This document shows positions 1 through 8,854 of a stretch of DNA of 64,000 bases, one piece after another (positions within the stretch are counted from its first letter, which is position 1; each line of letters begins with the position of its first letter). Source of the DNA: Streptomyces canus 299MFChir4.1 (lineage in GTDB: Bacteria > Actinomycetota > Actinomycetes > Streptomycetales > Streptomycetaceae); contig NZ_KB911584.1 of the NCBI RefSeq assembly GCF_000383615.1, positions 284,976-348,975 of the forward strand, given 5' to 3'. The position numbers were made by a program, and so were the translations under genes. Below the pieces are notes generated by a model. That model worked only from the letters and a program-made list of their open reading frames with translations. It was not told the origin of the DNA and searched no databases.

Positions 1-279
1 CGCCCCTAGGGAGCTACAGTCACCGGCGCCACGACGGACCGTTCCCCATCTCCTCCGCCGCGACCGCGCGCCACCACGGGCCGGTAGCCGCGTACGGCGG
101 CAAGGGGACGGGGTGGGGGGTGTCCGCCCGCAGCGGCCGGCGTCCGTTACAGGGCACCGTTTAAGCAGCAGCAACCGCCGGACCGAGGACGGATACCCCC
201 CACCCCGGCCCCGACCCCAAACCACACCGCACGCGCTACACAAGCCCCCACCGGGCCCGCAGCTGCGCCGCAGGCATCC

Positions 280-300
280 AGGGGCGCGGGGAACTGCGCA
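280..300 (-). repeat. Dispersed gene-end repeat, copy 1
   Basis: AGGGGCGCGGGGAACTGCGCA is the reverse complement of the element seen at 19232-19252, 22481-22501 and 53756-53776, differing only at an end base here. It sits downstream of the small minus-strand membrane gene that follows, as the other copies sit at gene 3' ends. Confidence 0.7.
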
Positions 301-365
301 AAAACGCCCGCCCCCACCGAACCCGCACCAGAACAAGACACCGCCCAACCCCCGGAGGGAAACGC

Positions 366-399
366 AATGCCGGCGCAGCTCCCCAGCTGCGCCGGCATT
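366..399. terminator. Strong hairpin terminator
   Basis: AATGCCGGCGCAGCT (366-380) and AGCTGCGCCGGCATT (385-399) form a perfect 15-bp stem with a CCCC loop. TTTT runs through the plus-strand 3' edge. On the minus strand it lies 85-120 nt past the stop of the small membrane gene at 485, so it can end that transcript. It may work in both directions. Confidence 0.85.
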
Positions 400-484
400 T
401 TGCCGTCCGCCGCACCCCCGTCCCCACGGGGTTTCATGGGTTGATGTCCCCGCCCGGACCGCTCTTCCGGGCCTGGGGCGCCGC

Positions 485-667
485 TCAGCGCCCCAGCATC
501 ACTCCCACGGACGACGCTTGTGTGGCCACTGTCTCCCAGCCGTCGAAGACGACGAGGAGCAGGACCGCCAGAGGAAGGGCCATCAGCGTCGCCACCAGCG
601 GGTGGCGACGACCCGTACGGCGGGGCTGACGTGTGCGGGACAGTGCCCGCGGTGCCGTAAGAGCCAT
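485..667 (-). CDS. Small single-pass membrane protein, unknown function
   Basis: Encodes 60 residues. A basic N-terminus (many Arg up to about residue 21) is followed by one hydrophobic segment, about residues 24-41 (LVATLMALPLAVLLLVVF), then a short polar tail. This fits a type II anchor or an uncleaved signal. The ATG has a good ribosome-binding site (AGGAGAGGG) a few bases upstream, which argues that the frame is real despite its size. I recognise no family. It is monocistronic, with a strong terminator downstream at 366-399. Confidence 0.65.
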   Translation of the reverse strand: MALTAPRALSRTRQPRRTGRRHPLVATLMALPLAVLLLVVFDGWETVATQASSVGVMLGR

Positions 668-863
668 GGTCCCTCTCCTGACCGTTCTGTTGTCGTGGGC
701 AGCGGCGGGTGTCTGACCTCGGGGGACGAGTGCTGCACCCGCCGCTTGACCTCAAATCTAGGCCTCAGGGGCTCCCCGCACGTCATGCCCTCGTACCGAT
801 TGCCGGGCCTCCCCGAGGATGAGCCATCACCAGCGGAGTACTCCCGTGGGTGGAGACGAGGAC

Positions 864-1139
864 CTAGGTCTCCGGGTCTTCCCGGAGGGGTCGCCCGGTC
901 TGCCCCGCTTTCTCCGAGCTGTCCTCGCGCGGCACCGGCTGCTCCACCAGAGCGAGCACCCGGGTTGCCATGAAACGGGCCGTACGCACCACCGATCCGT
1001 TCCGCGTGACTTCGCTCACTTCCACGACACCTCGTCGTACCGCCGTCTCCACCCGGCGGCCCGCCCTGCTCGCCACCACCTCGTAGGTGCGCGTCGTGTC
1101 CCCTGCGTCCACGACTATCTCCACGCGATCACCCTTCAC
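864..1139 (-). CDS. Conserved-looking hypothetical protein, about 91 aa
   Basis: Chosen start is GTG at 1139 (reads as VKGDRVEIVVDAGDTTRTYE), preceded by AAGGGGG at good spacing. Longer in-frame starts lie in upstream sequence that does not look like protein. The N-terminal 60 residues are rich in beta-forming residues (VEIVVD, TYEVVAS, VVEVSEVT), while the last 25 are polar and charged (PREDSSEKAGQTGR). No transmembrane segment or signal peptide is seen. It is divergent from the Ser/Thr kinase gene, with about 195 nt between starts. Function unknown. Confidence 0.6.
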   Translation of the reverse strand: MKGDRVEIVVDAGDTTRTYEVVASRAGRRVETAVRRGVVEVSEVTRNGSVVRTARFMATRVLALVEQPVPREDSSEKAGQTGRPLREDPET

Positions 1140-1335
1140 GGGTTCAATCCCCCTTCTGCGACGGGTGGTTGGGATCACATCCGAACCGAAGTCCGCCCGC
1201 CCTCCGGCTCCCTGACCACCCTTCAATTCTCCCACCCGGCACTGACAATCCATCGGGACGAGAGGGCGCGGCCTCTGCGCGCGGCGGCCCGCGGAAACGT
1301 AAGCTGTGGCTCGTCACACGGACCGGGCAGCGGGG

Positions 1336-2751
1336 ATGAACATGGCGATGATGCGCCTGAGGCGCGAGGACCCGCGCGTCGTCGGCTCGTTCAGGCTTCA
1401 CAGACGGCTCGGCGCCGGGGGGATGGGAGTCGTCTACCTGGGCTCCGACCGCAAGGGGCAGCGGGTCGCGCTGAAGGTCATCCGGCCTGACCTGGCCGAG
1501 GACCAGGAGTTCCGGTCACGATTCGCGCGCGAGGTCTCCGCGGCCCGGCGGATCCGCGGCGGCTGCACCGCCCGGCTGGTCGCGGCCGATCTGGAAGCGG
1601 ACCGTCCGTGGTTCGCCACCCAGTACGTGCCCGGCCCCTCCCTCCACGACAAGGTCGCCGACGAGGGCTCCCTCGGCGCCGCCGAGGTCGCCTCCATCGG
1701 GGCCGCCCTGTCGGAGGGGCTCGTCGCCGTGCACGAGGCGGGGGTCGTGCACCGCGACCTCAAGCCGTCGAACATCCTCCTCTCCCCCAAGGGCCCCCGG
1801 ATCATCGACTTCGGCATCGCCTGGGCGACCGGAGCCTCCACCCTCACCCATGTCGGCACCGCCGTCGGCTCCCCCGGGTTCCTCGCGCCCGAGCAGGTGC
1901 GCGGCGCCGCGGTGACGCCGGCCACGGACGTGTTCTCCCTGGGCGCGACCCTTGCGTACGCCTCGATGGGCGACTCGCCCTTCGGACACGGCAGTTCCGA
2001 GGTGATGCTGTACCGCGTGGTGCACGAGGAGGCGCAGCTGCACGGCGTGCCCGACGCGGTCGCCCCCCTCATCCGGGCCTGTCTGGCGAAGGACCCCGAG
2101 GAGCGGCCGAGCACTCTCCAACTGTCGCTGCGGCTCAAGGAGATCGCGGCCCGCGAGGCGCAGGGCCTGCCGGATCTGCGCCCGCCGGCCCCGCGCGCCG
2201 GCGAGGCGGACCGGCCCACCGGACGCATCACCGACACCTACCCGGAGCGGGCCGCCCAGCGACGCCCCCAGGGACAGCCCGGCCCGTCCGGCTCCCAGGG
2301 AGGTTCCCAGGCCCGCGGTTCCGGACAGACCCGGGGCCAGGCCGCCGCGCGAGGCGGTGCTCCGTCACGCGGCGGCAGCACCCCGCGTGGCACTGGCGTG
2401 CCCTCCTCCCGCTCCGGCCCCCGGCCCACCCCGTCCTCCTCCTCGCGGAACACGACCCGCTCCGGCAGCGGAAGCCGGCCCGCGCCGCGCAGCGGTACGG
2501 GCCGCCCGGCGCCCAGGAACACCAAGTCGGGGCTGCGCCCCGCGAACCCGCGCCTCCTGCGCCAGCGGCTGTTCGTGTTCGTCGTCGTGACCCTGCTTGT
2601 GGCGCTCGGCATCGCCGCGGCCCAGGGCTGCCAGGGACCGTCGCGCGGACTAGGCGGCGACGGCGTCGTACGGGAGCAGCGGCAGGGACAGGTGCACGCG
2701 TCGCCGGACCGGGTACCGCCGCAGCGGCCGGCCGGCGTCGGCACGGACTGA
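1336..2751 (+). CDS. Membrane-anchored serine/threonine protein kinase (PknB type)
   Basis: A Hanks-type kinase domain fills the first 265 or so residues. It has the glycine loop LGAGGMGVVYLG, the VALKV lysine, the catalytic loop HRDLKPSN, the DFG motif (IIDFGIA) and the LAPEQ element. A long Ser/Arg/Gly/Pro-rich linker follows, then one transmembrane helix near residues 409-431 (RLFVFVVVTLLVALGIAAA) and a tail of about 40 residues outside the membrane. No PASTA repeats are present, so the ligand, if any, is unknown. ATG at 1336 follows GGGCAGCGGGG; an in-frame GTG at 1306 and ATGs at 1342 to 1351 are alternatives. Expected to phosphorylate cytoplasmic targets on Ser/Thr. Confidence 0.9.
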   Translation: MNMAMMRLRREDPRVVGSFRLHRRLGAGGMGVVYLGSDRKGQRVALKVIRPDLAEDQEFRSRFAREVSAARRIRGGCTARLVAADLEADRPWFATQYVPGPSLHDKVADEGSLGAAEVASIGAALSEGLVAVHEAGVVHRDLKPSNILLSPKGPRIIDFGIAWATGASTLTHVGTAVGSPGFLAPEQVRGAAVTPATDVFSLGATLAYASMGDSPFGHGSSEVMLYRVVHEEAQLHGVPDAVAPLIRACLAKDPEERPSTLQLSLRLKEIAAREAQGLPDLRPPAPRAGEADRPTGRITDTYPERAAQRRPQGQPGPSGSQGGSQARGSGQTRGQAAARGGAPSRGGSTPRGTGVPSSRSGPRPTPSSSSRNTTRSGSGSRPAPRSGTGRPAPRNTKSGLRPANPRLLRQRLFVFVVVTLLVALGIAAAQGCQGPSRGLGGDGVVREQRQGQVHASPDRVPPQRPAGVGTD

Positions 2752-2809
2752 GCACGCCGCCGGGCCCGTCGTAGGGCACAGGGGCCGGAGTGGACGGGGA
2801 CCCCGCTGG

Positions 2810-3628
2810 TCAGGTCTGCGGTCGTCCCGTGGCCACCGCGTAGAAGGCCACCGCGGCCGCAGCTCCCACGTTGAGGGAGTCGACGCCGTGCGCCATCGGG
2901 ATGCGGACCCATTCGTCGGCGGCGACCAGGGCCTGGGTGGTCAGGCCGTCGCCCTCGGCGCCGAGCATCAGGGCGACCCGGTCCATCCGGTGCGGGGCGG
3001 CCTCGTCGAGGGTCTTGGCCTTGGCGTCCGGGGTGAGCGCGAGGAGGGTGAAGCCGGCCTCGCGGACCGAGTCCAGGCCCTTGGGCCAGCTGTCGAGGCG
3101 GGCGTAGGGGACGGAGAAGACCGCGCCCATCGAGACCTTGACGCTGCGGCGGTACAGGGGGTCGGCACAGTCGGGCGACAGCAGCACCGCGTCCATGCCC
3201 AGCGCCGCCGCCGAGCGGAAGATCGCGCCGATGTTGGTGTGGTCGTTGACCGACTCCATGACCACCACGCGCCGGGCGGTCTGGAGCAACTCGGCCGCCG
3301 TGGGCAGCGGTTTGCGCTGCATGGAGGCGAGCGCGCCGCGGTGCACGTGGTAGCCGGTGACCTGCTCGGCGAGCTCCGGGCTGACGGCGTACACCGGGGC
3401 GGGGAGTTCGTCGATGACGTCGCGCATGACGTCGACCCACTTCGCGGACAGCAGCATGGAGCGCATCTCGTAGCCGGCGTCCTTCGCCCGGCGGATGACC
3501 TTCTCGCCCTCGGCGATGAACAGGCCCTCGGCCGGCTCGCGTTTGCGGCGCAGTTCGACGTCGGTCAGGCCCGTGTAGTCGTGCAGGCGCGGGTCGTCGG
3601 GATCCTCGACGGTGATGAGATCGGCCAC
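2810..3628 (-). CDS. SpoU/TrmH-family RNA 2'-O-methyltransferase
   Basis: A 272-residue SPOUT-class methylase. The substrate-binding N-terminal part (about 1-115) is followed by the knotted catalytic domain with its three usual motifs: ESVNDHTNIGAIFRSAAALG (arginine and asparagine of motif I), MLGAEGDGL (motif II) and DSLNVGAAAAVAFYA (motif III). It would methylate a ribose 2'-OH in rRNA or tRNA with S-adenosylmethionine; the target nucleotide cannot be read from sequence. Start is GTG at 3628 with only a weak, distant AAGG. It lies 64 nt downstream of cobA on the same strand. A second paralogue is at 59878-60729. Confidence 0.88.
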   Translation of the reverse strand: MADLITVEDPDDPRLHDYTGLTDVELRRKREPAEGLFIAEGEKVIRRAKDAGYEMRSMLLSAKWVDVMRDVIDELPAPVYAVSPELAEQVTGYHVHRGALASMQRKPLPTAAELLQTARRVVVMESVNDHTNIGAIFRSAAALGMDAVLLSPDCADPLYRRSVKVSMGAVFSVPYARLDSWPKGLDSVREAGFTLLALTPDAKAKTLDEAAPHRMDRVALMLGAEGDGLTTQALVAADEWVRIPMAHGVDSLNVGAAAAVAFYAVATGRPQT

Positions 3629-3692
3629 AGAGTGATACTGCCTTGTCCTGGGAGCGGTGCCAACGGCTGGGAGCGGGTTGTGTTACCCCGGG

Positions 3693-4934
3693 TTACTCCG
3701 AGGGCTCCGACACCCGCGGTCCTACGGCGACGACCTCGCCGACGACGATGACGGCCGGGGGCTTCACGTCCTCGGCGACGACCACCTCGCCGACCGTCGC
3801 CAGAGTGGCGTCGACCCGGCGCTGGGCGGCCGTCGTCCCCTCCTGGACCAGGGCGACCGGGGTGTCGGGCGACTTACCGTGGGCGACCAGGGTCTCCGCG
3901 ATCCGGCCGATCTTGTCGACGCCCATGAGGATCACGAGGGTGCCGGTGAGCTTGGCGAGGGAGGGCCAGTCGACCAGGGAGCGGTCGTCGTCCGGCGCCA
4001 CGTGGCCGCTGACCACCGTGAACTCGTGGGCCACGCCCCGGTGGGTGACCGGGATGCCGGCCGCGCCCGGGACCGAGATCGAGCTGGAGATGCCGGGAAC
4101 GACCGTGCAGGGGATGCCGGCCTCGGCGAGGGCGTGCAGCTCCTCCATGCCCCGGCCGAAGACATAGGGGTCCCCGCCCTTCAGCCGTACGACCGACCTG
4201 CCCTGCTTGGCGTGCTCGATCAGGGCGTTGTTGATGGCCTCCTGGGCCATGAAACGGCCGTACGGGATCTTCGCCGCGTCGATCACCTCGACGTGCGGCG
4301 GGAGTTCGGCGAGGAGGTCGCGGGGGCCGAGGCGGTCGGCGATGACGACGTCGGCCTCGGCGAGCAGGCGACGGCCGCGGACCGTGATCAGGTCGGGGTC
4401 GCCCGGGCCGCCGCCGACGAGGGCGACGCCGGGGGTGCGGGTGCGGTGGTGGGGGGCGACGAGGGTGCCGTCGCGCAGGCCCTCGACGACCGCGTCCCGT
4501 ACGGCCGCCGTGTGGCGGGGGTCGCGGCCCTTCGCGCTGGTCGTGAGCACGGCGACCGTGACGCCCTCGCTGTGGCCCGTCGCCGGGGTCCAGGCGGTGG
4601 CGGCGTCGGCGTCGTCGGAGCGGACGCACCAGACGCGGTGGCGCTCGCCCTCGGCGGAGGCCCGCGTGTTGGCTTCCGGGTCGCTGGTGGCGATGAGGGC
4701 GTACCAGGCGTCCGCGAGGTCGCCCTCGCGGTAGGGCCGCTTCTCCCAGGCGATCTCGCCCGCGTCCGCCATCGCCTCCACCGAAGGGGTGGCCTCGGGG
4801 GACACCAGGAGGACGTCCGCGCCCGCCGCGATGAGGGCGGGCAGGCGGCGCTGGGCGACCTGACCGCCTCCCAGGACGACGACCCTGCGGCCGGTGAGGC
4901 GGAGGCCTACGGGGTAGGCGGGGTGTTCGGCCAT
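3693..4934 (-). CDS. Siroheme/cobalamin bifunctional enzyme: precorrin-2 dehydrogenase-like domain fused to uroporphyrinogen-III C-methyltransferase
   Basis: 413 residues in two parts. Residues 1 to about 165 carry a Rossmann NAD site (VVVLGGGQVAQRRLPALIAAGA), as in SirC/CysG dehydrogenase domains. Residues about 170-405 are the SAM-dependent methylase, with VALVGGGPGDPDLITVRG, VVRLKGGDPYVFGRG and GIPVTHRG. The methylase makes precorrin-2 from uroporphyrinogen III, and the N-terminal domain would oxidise it to sirohydrochlorin, feeding siroheme and vitamin B12. ATG start has AGGAG 9 nt upstream. A strong hairpin (5024-5069) separates it from the upstream cobT gene, so it probably has its own promoter. 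Confidence 0.92.
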   Translation of the reverse strand: MAEHPAYPVGLRLTGRRVVVLGGGQVAQRRLPALIAAGADVLLVSPEATPSVEAMADAGEIAWEKRPYREGDLADAWYALIATSDPEANTRASAEGERHRVWCVRSDDADAATAWTPATGHSEGVTVAVLTTSAKGRDPRHTAAVRDAVVEGLRDGTLVAPHHRTRTPGVALVGGGPGDPDLITVRGRRLLAEADVVIADRLGPRDLLAELPPHVEVIDAAKIPYGRFMAQEAINNALIEHAKQGRSVVRLKGGDPYVFGRGMEELHALAEAGIPCTVVPGISSSISVPGAAGIPVTHRGVAHEFTVVSGHVAPDDDRSLVDWPSLAKLTGTLVILMGVDKIGRIAETLVAHGKSPDTPVALVQEGTTAAQRRVDATLATVGEVVVAEDVKPPAVIVVGEVVAVGPRVSEPSE

Positions 4935-5023
4935 GAGGTGCGGCTCCTCGTCCTGGCAAGGCGATGGGTGCTACGGCGCCGGAGCAGCCCTGACGTGCAG
5001 ATTTTAGAGATGGGTTCAGCGTA

Positions 5024-5069
5024 CGGCCGGGGTGGGGTGCACGCAGGAGCGCGTACCCCACCCCGGCCG
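5024..5069 (-). terminator. Hairpin terminator after bluB-cobT
   Basis: CGGCCGGGGTGGGGT (5024-5038) pairs perfectly with ACCCCACCCCGGCCG (5055-5069), a 15-bp stem with a 16-nt loop. It begins 6 nt past the stop of the cobT fusion gene. There is no long T-run, as is usual for Streptomyces hairpin terminators. Confidence 0.8.
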
Positions 5070-5074
5070 CGGGG

Positions 5075-8000
5075 TCACTTCTCGGTGACACCCGCCGAGT
5101 CGAACGTGGCGACCTCGTGCATGGCCCGCGCCGTGCTCTGGACCAGCGGCAGGGCCAGCAGGGCGCCCGTGCCCTCGCCGAGACGCAGGTCGAGGTCGAC
5201 CAGGGGGCGCAGGCCGAGCTTGTTCAGGGCGGCCACGTGACCCGGTTCGGCGCTGCGGTGGCCCGCGATGCAGGCCGCGAGGACCTCCGGGGCGATCGCG
5301 CGGGCCACCAGGGCGGCGGCGCCCGCGCTGACCCCGTCGAGGATGACCGGCGTGCGGAGGGAGGCGCCGCCGAGCAGCAGGCCCACCATCGCCGCGTGTT
5401 CGAAGCCGCCGATCGCCGCCAGGACGCCGATCGGGTCGGCGGGGTCCGGCTGGTGGAGTTCGATCGCGCGGCGGACGACCTCGGTCTTGCGGGCCAGGGT
5501 CTCGTCGTTGATGCCGGTGCCGCGGCCGGTGACCTCGGCGGGGTCGGTGCCCGTGAAGACGGAGATCAGGGCGGCGGAGGCGGTGGTGTTCGCGATGCCC
5601 ATCTCGCCCGTGAGGAGCGCCTTGTTGCCGGCCGCGACCAGGTCGCGCGCGGTCTCGATGCCGACCTCGATGGCCTGCTTGGCCTCCTCGCGGGTCATCG
5701 CGGGGCCGGTGGTCATGTCGGACGTGCCGGCCCGGATCTTGCGGGGCAACAGGCCGGGGGTGGCCGGGAGTTCGGACGCCACGCCGACGTCGACCACGCA
5801 CACCTCGGCGCCCACCTGGCCGGCGAAGGCGTTGCAGACCGCGCCGCCGCCGAGGAAGTTTGCGACCATCTGGGCCGTCACCTCCTGCAGCCAGGGGGTG
5901 ACGCCCTGGGCGTGCACGCCGTGGTCACCGGCGAAGATCGCGACGGCCGCGGGCTCCGGGATCGGCGGCGGGCACTGCCGGGAGAGCCCGGACAGCTGGG
6001 CGGAGATGATCTCCAGCATGCCGAGCGCACCGGCCGGCTTGGTCATCCGCTTCTGGCGCTCCCAGGCCTCGCCGAGCGCCTTGGCGTCCAGCGGGCGGAT
6101 CTGGGCGACGGTCTCGCCGAGCAGGTCGTGCGGCTCCTCGCCGGGCAGGGCGCGGCGGCCGTACGTCTCCTCGTGCACGACCCAGGACAGCGGGCGGCGC
6201 TTGGACCAGCCGGCCTGCATCAGCTCGGGCTCGTCCGGGAACTCGTCGACGTACCCGACGCACAGGTACGCGATGACCTCCAGGTGCTCGGGCAGCCCCA
6301 GCGCACGGACCATCTCGCGCTCGTCGAAGAAACTGACCCAGCCGACGCCGAGGCCCTCGGCGCGGGCGGCGAGCCACAGGTTCTCCACGGCGAGCGCGGC
6401 GGAGTACGGAGCCATCTGCGGCTGGGTGTGCCGGCCGAGGGTGTGGCGGCCGCCGCGGGTGGGGTCGGCGGTGACGACGATGTTCACCGGGGTCTCGAGG
6501 ATGGCCTCGATCTTCAGTTCCTTGAACTGCTTGGCCCGGCCCTTGGGCAGCGACTTGGCGTACGCCTCGCGCTGGCGCTGGGCCAGATCCTGCATCGCCG
6601 CGCGCGTCTCGGCGGAGCGGATGACGACGAAGTCCCACGGCTGCGAGTGGCCGACGGAGGGCGCGGTGTGGGCGGCCTCCAGGACGCGGAGCAGCACCTC
6701 GTGCGGGATCGGGTCGCTGCGGAAGCCGTTGCGGATGTCGCGGCGCTCCCGCATGACCTTGAGGACGGCCTCGCGCTCGGCGTCGTCGTAGGCGGGCGCG
6801 GCGGGGCCCGTGGACTGTCGTGCTTCTGCCACGGGAGCCGTGCTCGCTTCCTGCTCTTCCTGGTCTTGCTGGTCTTCCTGATCGGCCGCCCGGGTGTCCA
6901 GGTCGTCCGCCTGCTGGGCGAGCTGGGGGCCGCCGACCGCGTCACGCGGGGCCGGGACCACGGCTTGCGGGGTGTCGTCCGTGGGGAGCGACAGGGGGTG
7001 GGGCGGGGTCGGCGCGAGGTGCGGGGTCGTCGGCACCGTTCCATCCACCGGCACGAACTCACCGAGGGGCTGACCCGGTTGGGGCTCCAGGGGAACTCCC
7101 GCGGGCAGGACGACGGGCACCTCGGCGGAACCGGGGGTCGCGAACTGGGGCTGGGCGTCAGGGAGTTCGGCCAGGAAGGGCTGGGGCGAGGGAGCCTGCG
7201 GCCCCTGCGGCGCCTGGTCCGGGGTGGACGGGAACTCCGCCGGCGCGGCGGGCTCCGACTGCTGGACCCCGTCCGCCGGAACCGTCGGGTCCATCGGCTG
7301 TACGTCGATGTCGGCGGCGTCCGCAGCGACGGGTTCCGGCGCTTCCTGGACGGGGTCCTGCGGGGCGGGCTGGAGAAGATCCGGGGCGGGGACGACGTGG
7401 GGCGGCTGCGGCTCCCCGGTGGACTGGGCGGCGGGGGCAGGCTCCTGGGCCTGCTCGAACGCCGGTGCCGCCTGCTCGACGGGCACCGCTTCCTCGACGG
7501 GGAGCGGCTCGGGAGCCTCCGCGGTGAGCGGCTCGGAAGCCTCCGCGGCCGAGTCGTCCTCCGCGAGTGCGGGGAGCTCTTCGGCCGGTGCGGTGACAGC
7601 GTCCGCCGGCTGCGGGGCCTGTTCCACCTCCGCGGGCGCCTGGAGGGCTACGGCTTCGGGGGCGTCCGGGGTGGCCACGGCGACGGCTTCCCCGGCGGGG
7701 GGTGCGGTTTCGGGGGCGGCGGTTTCCGGGGCTGGGACGGCTTCCTGGGCGGCGTCGGGAGCCACTACCGGTTCCTGGGGCACGTCCTCGGCCGTCACCA
7801 TGTCCGGAACGACTACTTCCGGCGCGACCGGTTCCGGCGCGACACCAGCCTGCGGGACGACGGCGGCCACCGCCTCCTGTCCCTCCGCGACCGACTCGGC
7901 TCCGGCGACCTCCGTCTCGGCCACGACGGGCTCGGACACCACGGGCTCGGACACGAGGGCCTCGGGCACGGGCGTCTGCTCGGCCGCCTCGCCCACCTGG

Positions 8001-8854
8001 GCCTCCTCGTCCGTGGCCACCGCAGCGGTGTCGGCGCCAGGCGCGTCCGCGTCGGCAGCGGGAGCGGGCTGAACCTCATCGGGCAGGGAACCGTCTCCCG
8101 GCACCTGTGGCTGAGCTCCGTCCGCCCCGGAACCGTCGGCCAAGACCTGGCCCGCTTCGGCCACCGGCACGTGCGCGGCCTCGGCGACCGGCTCGGCATC
8201 CGGCACCGGAGCCACCGCGGCCTCGTACTCGGCGCCGTCCTCCTCGGAGGCGAGGTGGCCCACCGCGGCCTCCGCCGCGGCCACCGGTACCGGCGCCGGA
8301 ACAACCGTTTCGGCAGCCGGGGCCACCGTGCTCACCGGCACCTGGACGGCGGTCTGGGCCGGGGCGCCCCACGGGACCGCGCCCTGCGGCTGCGGGGCTT
8401 CGAAGTACTCGGGGCCGGGGCCGGGCGCGGCCGGCTGGCGTACCGGCGCGCCCGCGGGGCCGCGGTCGGCGAGGGAGCGCACCGGGCTCGCGGAGGCGTC
8501 GGGGATCGGCGGCCCGAGGTGCAGCGGCCGACGGGGCGTGATGGGCGGGATCGGCACCGTAGGAGCCTGGACCTGCGGTGTACGGACCGCGCTCAGATCG
8601 TGCACTCCGCTGTCCCGGCCGGCCATCTCGTGCGGGCCCGGCTCGTGGACGGTCTCGACGACCGGCTCCGGGGCGGGCGGGGCGACCTCGTTGCCCCAGG
8701 GGCTCTGGGCGCCCGGCAGCAGCAACAGGTCTTCGTCCTCGGCGGTGGTCTCGGAGAGGTAGGTGTACGCACCCGGCGCGGGAACGCCGGGCTGTTCCAC
8801 CATGCCTGCGTTCTCCGGCAGTCCCTCGCCCGGAACCTGGCCGGTGTCGGTCAT
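5075..8854 (-). CDS. BluB-CobT fusion: DMB synthase plus nicotinate-nucleotide-DMB phosphoribosyltransferase, with a long disordered N-terminus
   Basis: 1259 residues. About 1-690 is low-complexity Ala/Pro/Val/Glu sequence (runs such as PVVSEPVVAETEV) with no fold I can see. About 690-890 is a nitroreductase-fold domain resembling BluB, which fragments FMN to 5,6-dimethylbenzimidazole (RRDIRNGFRSDPIP, APSVGHSQPWDFVV, GLGVGWVSF). About 905-1259 is CobT, which makes alpha-ribazole phosphate, the lower-ligand nucleotide of B12 (FAGDHGVHAQGVTPW, GEMGIANTTA, and the catalytic-glutamate region LRLGEGTG). Fusion would couple making DMB with activating it. ATG follows GAGGGG. The reverse strand has an equally long open frame, which I take as a codon-bias shadow. 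Confidence 0.9.
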   Translation of the reverse strand: MTDTGQVPGEGLPENAGMVEQPGVPAPGAYTYLSETTAEDEDLLLLPGAQSPWGNEVAPPAPEPVVETVHEPGPHEMAGRDSGVHDLSAVRTPQVQAPTVPIPPITPRRPLHLGPPIPDASASPVRSLADRGPAGAPVRQPAAPGPGPEYFEAPQPQGAVPWGAPAQTAVQVPVSTVAPAAETVVPAPVPVAAAEAAVGHLASEEDGAEYEAAVAPVPDAEPVAEAAHVPVAEAGQVLADGSGADGAQPQVPGDGSLPDEVQPAPAADADAPGADTAAVATDEEAQVGEAAEQTPVPEALVSEPVVSEPVVAETEVAGAESVAEGQEAVAAVVPQAGVAPEPVAPEVVVPDMVTAEDVPQEPVVAPDAAQEAVPAPETAAPETAPPAGEAVAVATPDAPEAVALQAPAEVEQAPQPADAVTAPAEELPALAEDDSAAEASEPLTAEAPEPLPVEEAVPVEQAAPAFEQAQEPAPAAQSTGEPQPPHVVPAPDLLQPAPQDPVQEAPEPVAADAADIDVQPMDPTVPADGVQQSEPAAPAEFPSTPDQAPQGPQAPSPQPFLAELPDAQPQFATPGSAEVPVVLPAGVPLEPQPGQPLGEFVPVDGTVPTTPHLAPTPPHPLSLPTDDTPQAVVPAPRDAVGGPQLAQQADDLDTRAADQEDQQDQEEQEASTAPVAEARQSTGPAAPAYDDAEREAVLKVMRERRDIRNGFRSDPIPHEVLLRVLEAAHTAPSVGHSQPWDFVVIRSAETRAAMQDLAQRQREAYAKSLPKGRAKQFKELKIEAILETPVNIVVTADPTRGGRHTLGRHTQPQMAPYSAALAVENLWLAARAEGLGVGWVSFFDEREMVRALGLPEHLEVIAYLCVGYVDEFPDEPELMQAGWSKRRPLSWVVHEETYGRRALPGEEPHDLLGETVAQIRPLDAKALGEAWERQKRMTKPAGALGMLEIISAQLSGLSRQCPPPIPEPAAVAIFAGDHGVHAQGVTPWLQEVTAQMVANFLGGGAVCNAFAGQVGAEVCVVDVGVASELPATPGLLPRKIRAGTSDMTTGPAMTREEAKQAIEVGIETARDLVAAGNKALLTGEMGIANTTASAALISVFTGTDPAEVTGRGTGINDETLARKTEVVRRAIELHQPDPADPIGVLAAIGGFEHAAMVGLLLGGASLRTPVILDGVSAGAAALVARAIAPEVLAACIAGHRSAEPGHVAALNKLGLRPLVDLDLRLGEGTGALLALPLVQSTARAMHEVATFDSAGVTEK

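Larger units (their letters stand above)
1..484. other. Left-edge stretch without a supported gene
   Basis: No reading frame here has both a credible start and a recognisable protein. The first seven bases match the last seven of the dispersed CGCGCAGTTCCCCGCGCCCCT element, so the window probably opens inside a copy. A second, reverse-oriented copy is at 280-300 and a strong hairpin terminator at 366-399. The rest, about 10-270, is GC-rich and shows nothing I can name. Overlapping long frames on both strands look like GC-driven artefacts. Confidence 0.6.

Noticed and set aside
526..532. GCCACTG, resembling part of a B12-box-associated sequence
   Set aside because: It lies within the small membrane protein gene without surrounding structure; chance match.
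147..973. Several overlapping frames of 200-290 codons at the left edge
   Set aside because: Arg/Pro/Gly-rich translations, no ribosome-binding sites, and they run through a perfect terminator hairpin and a dispersed repeat.
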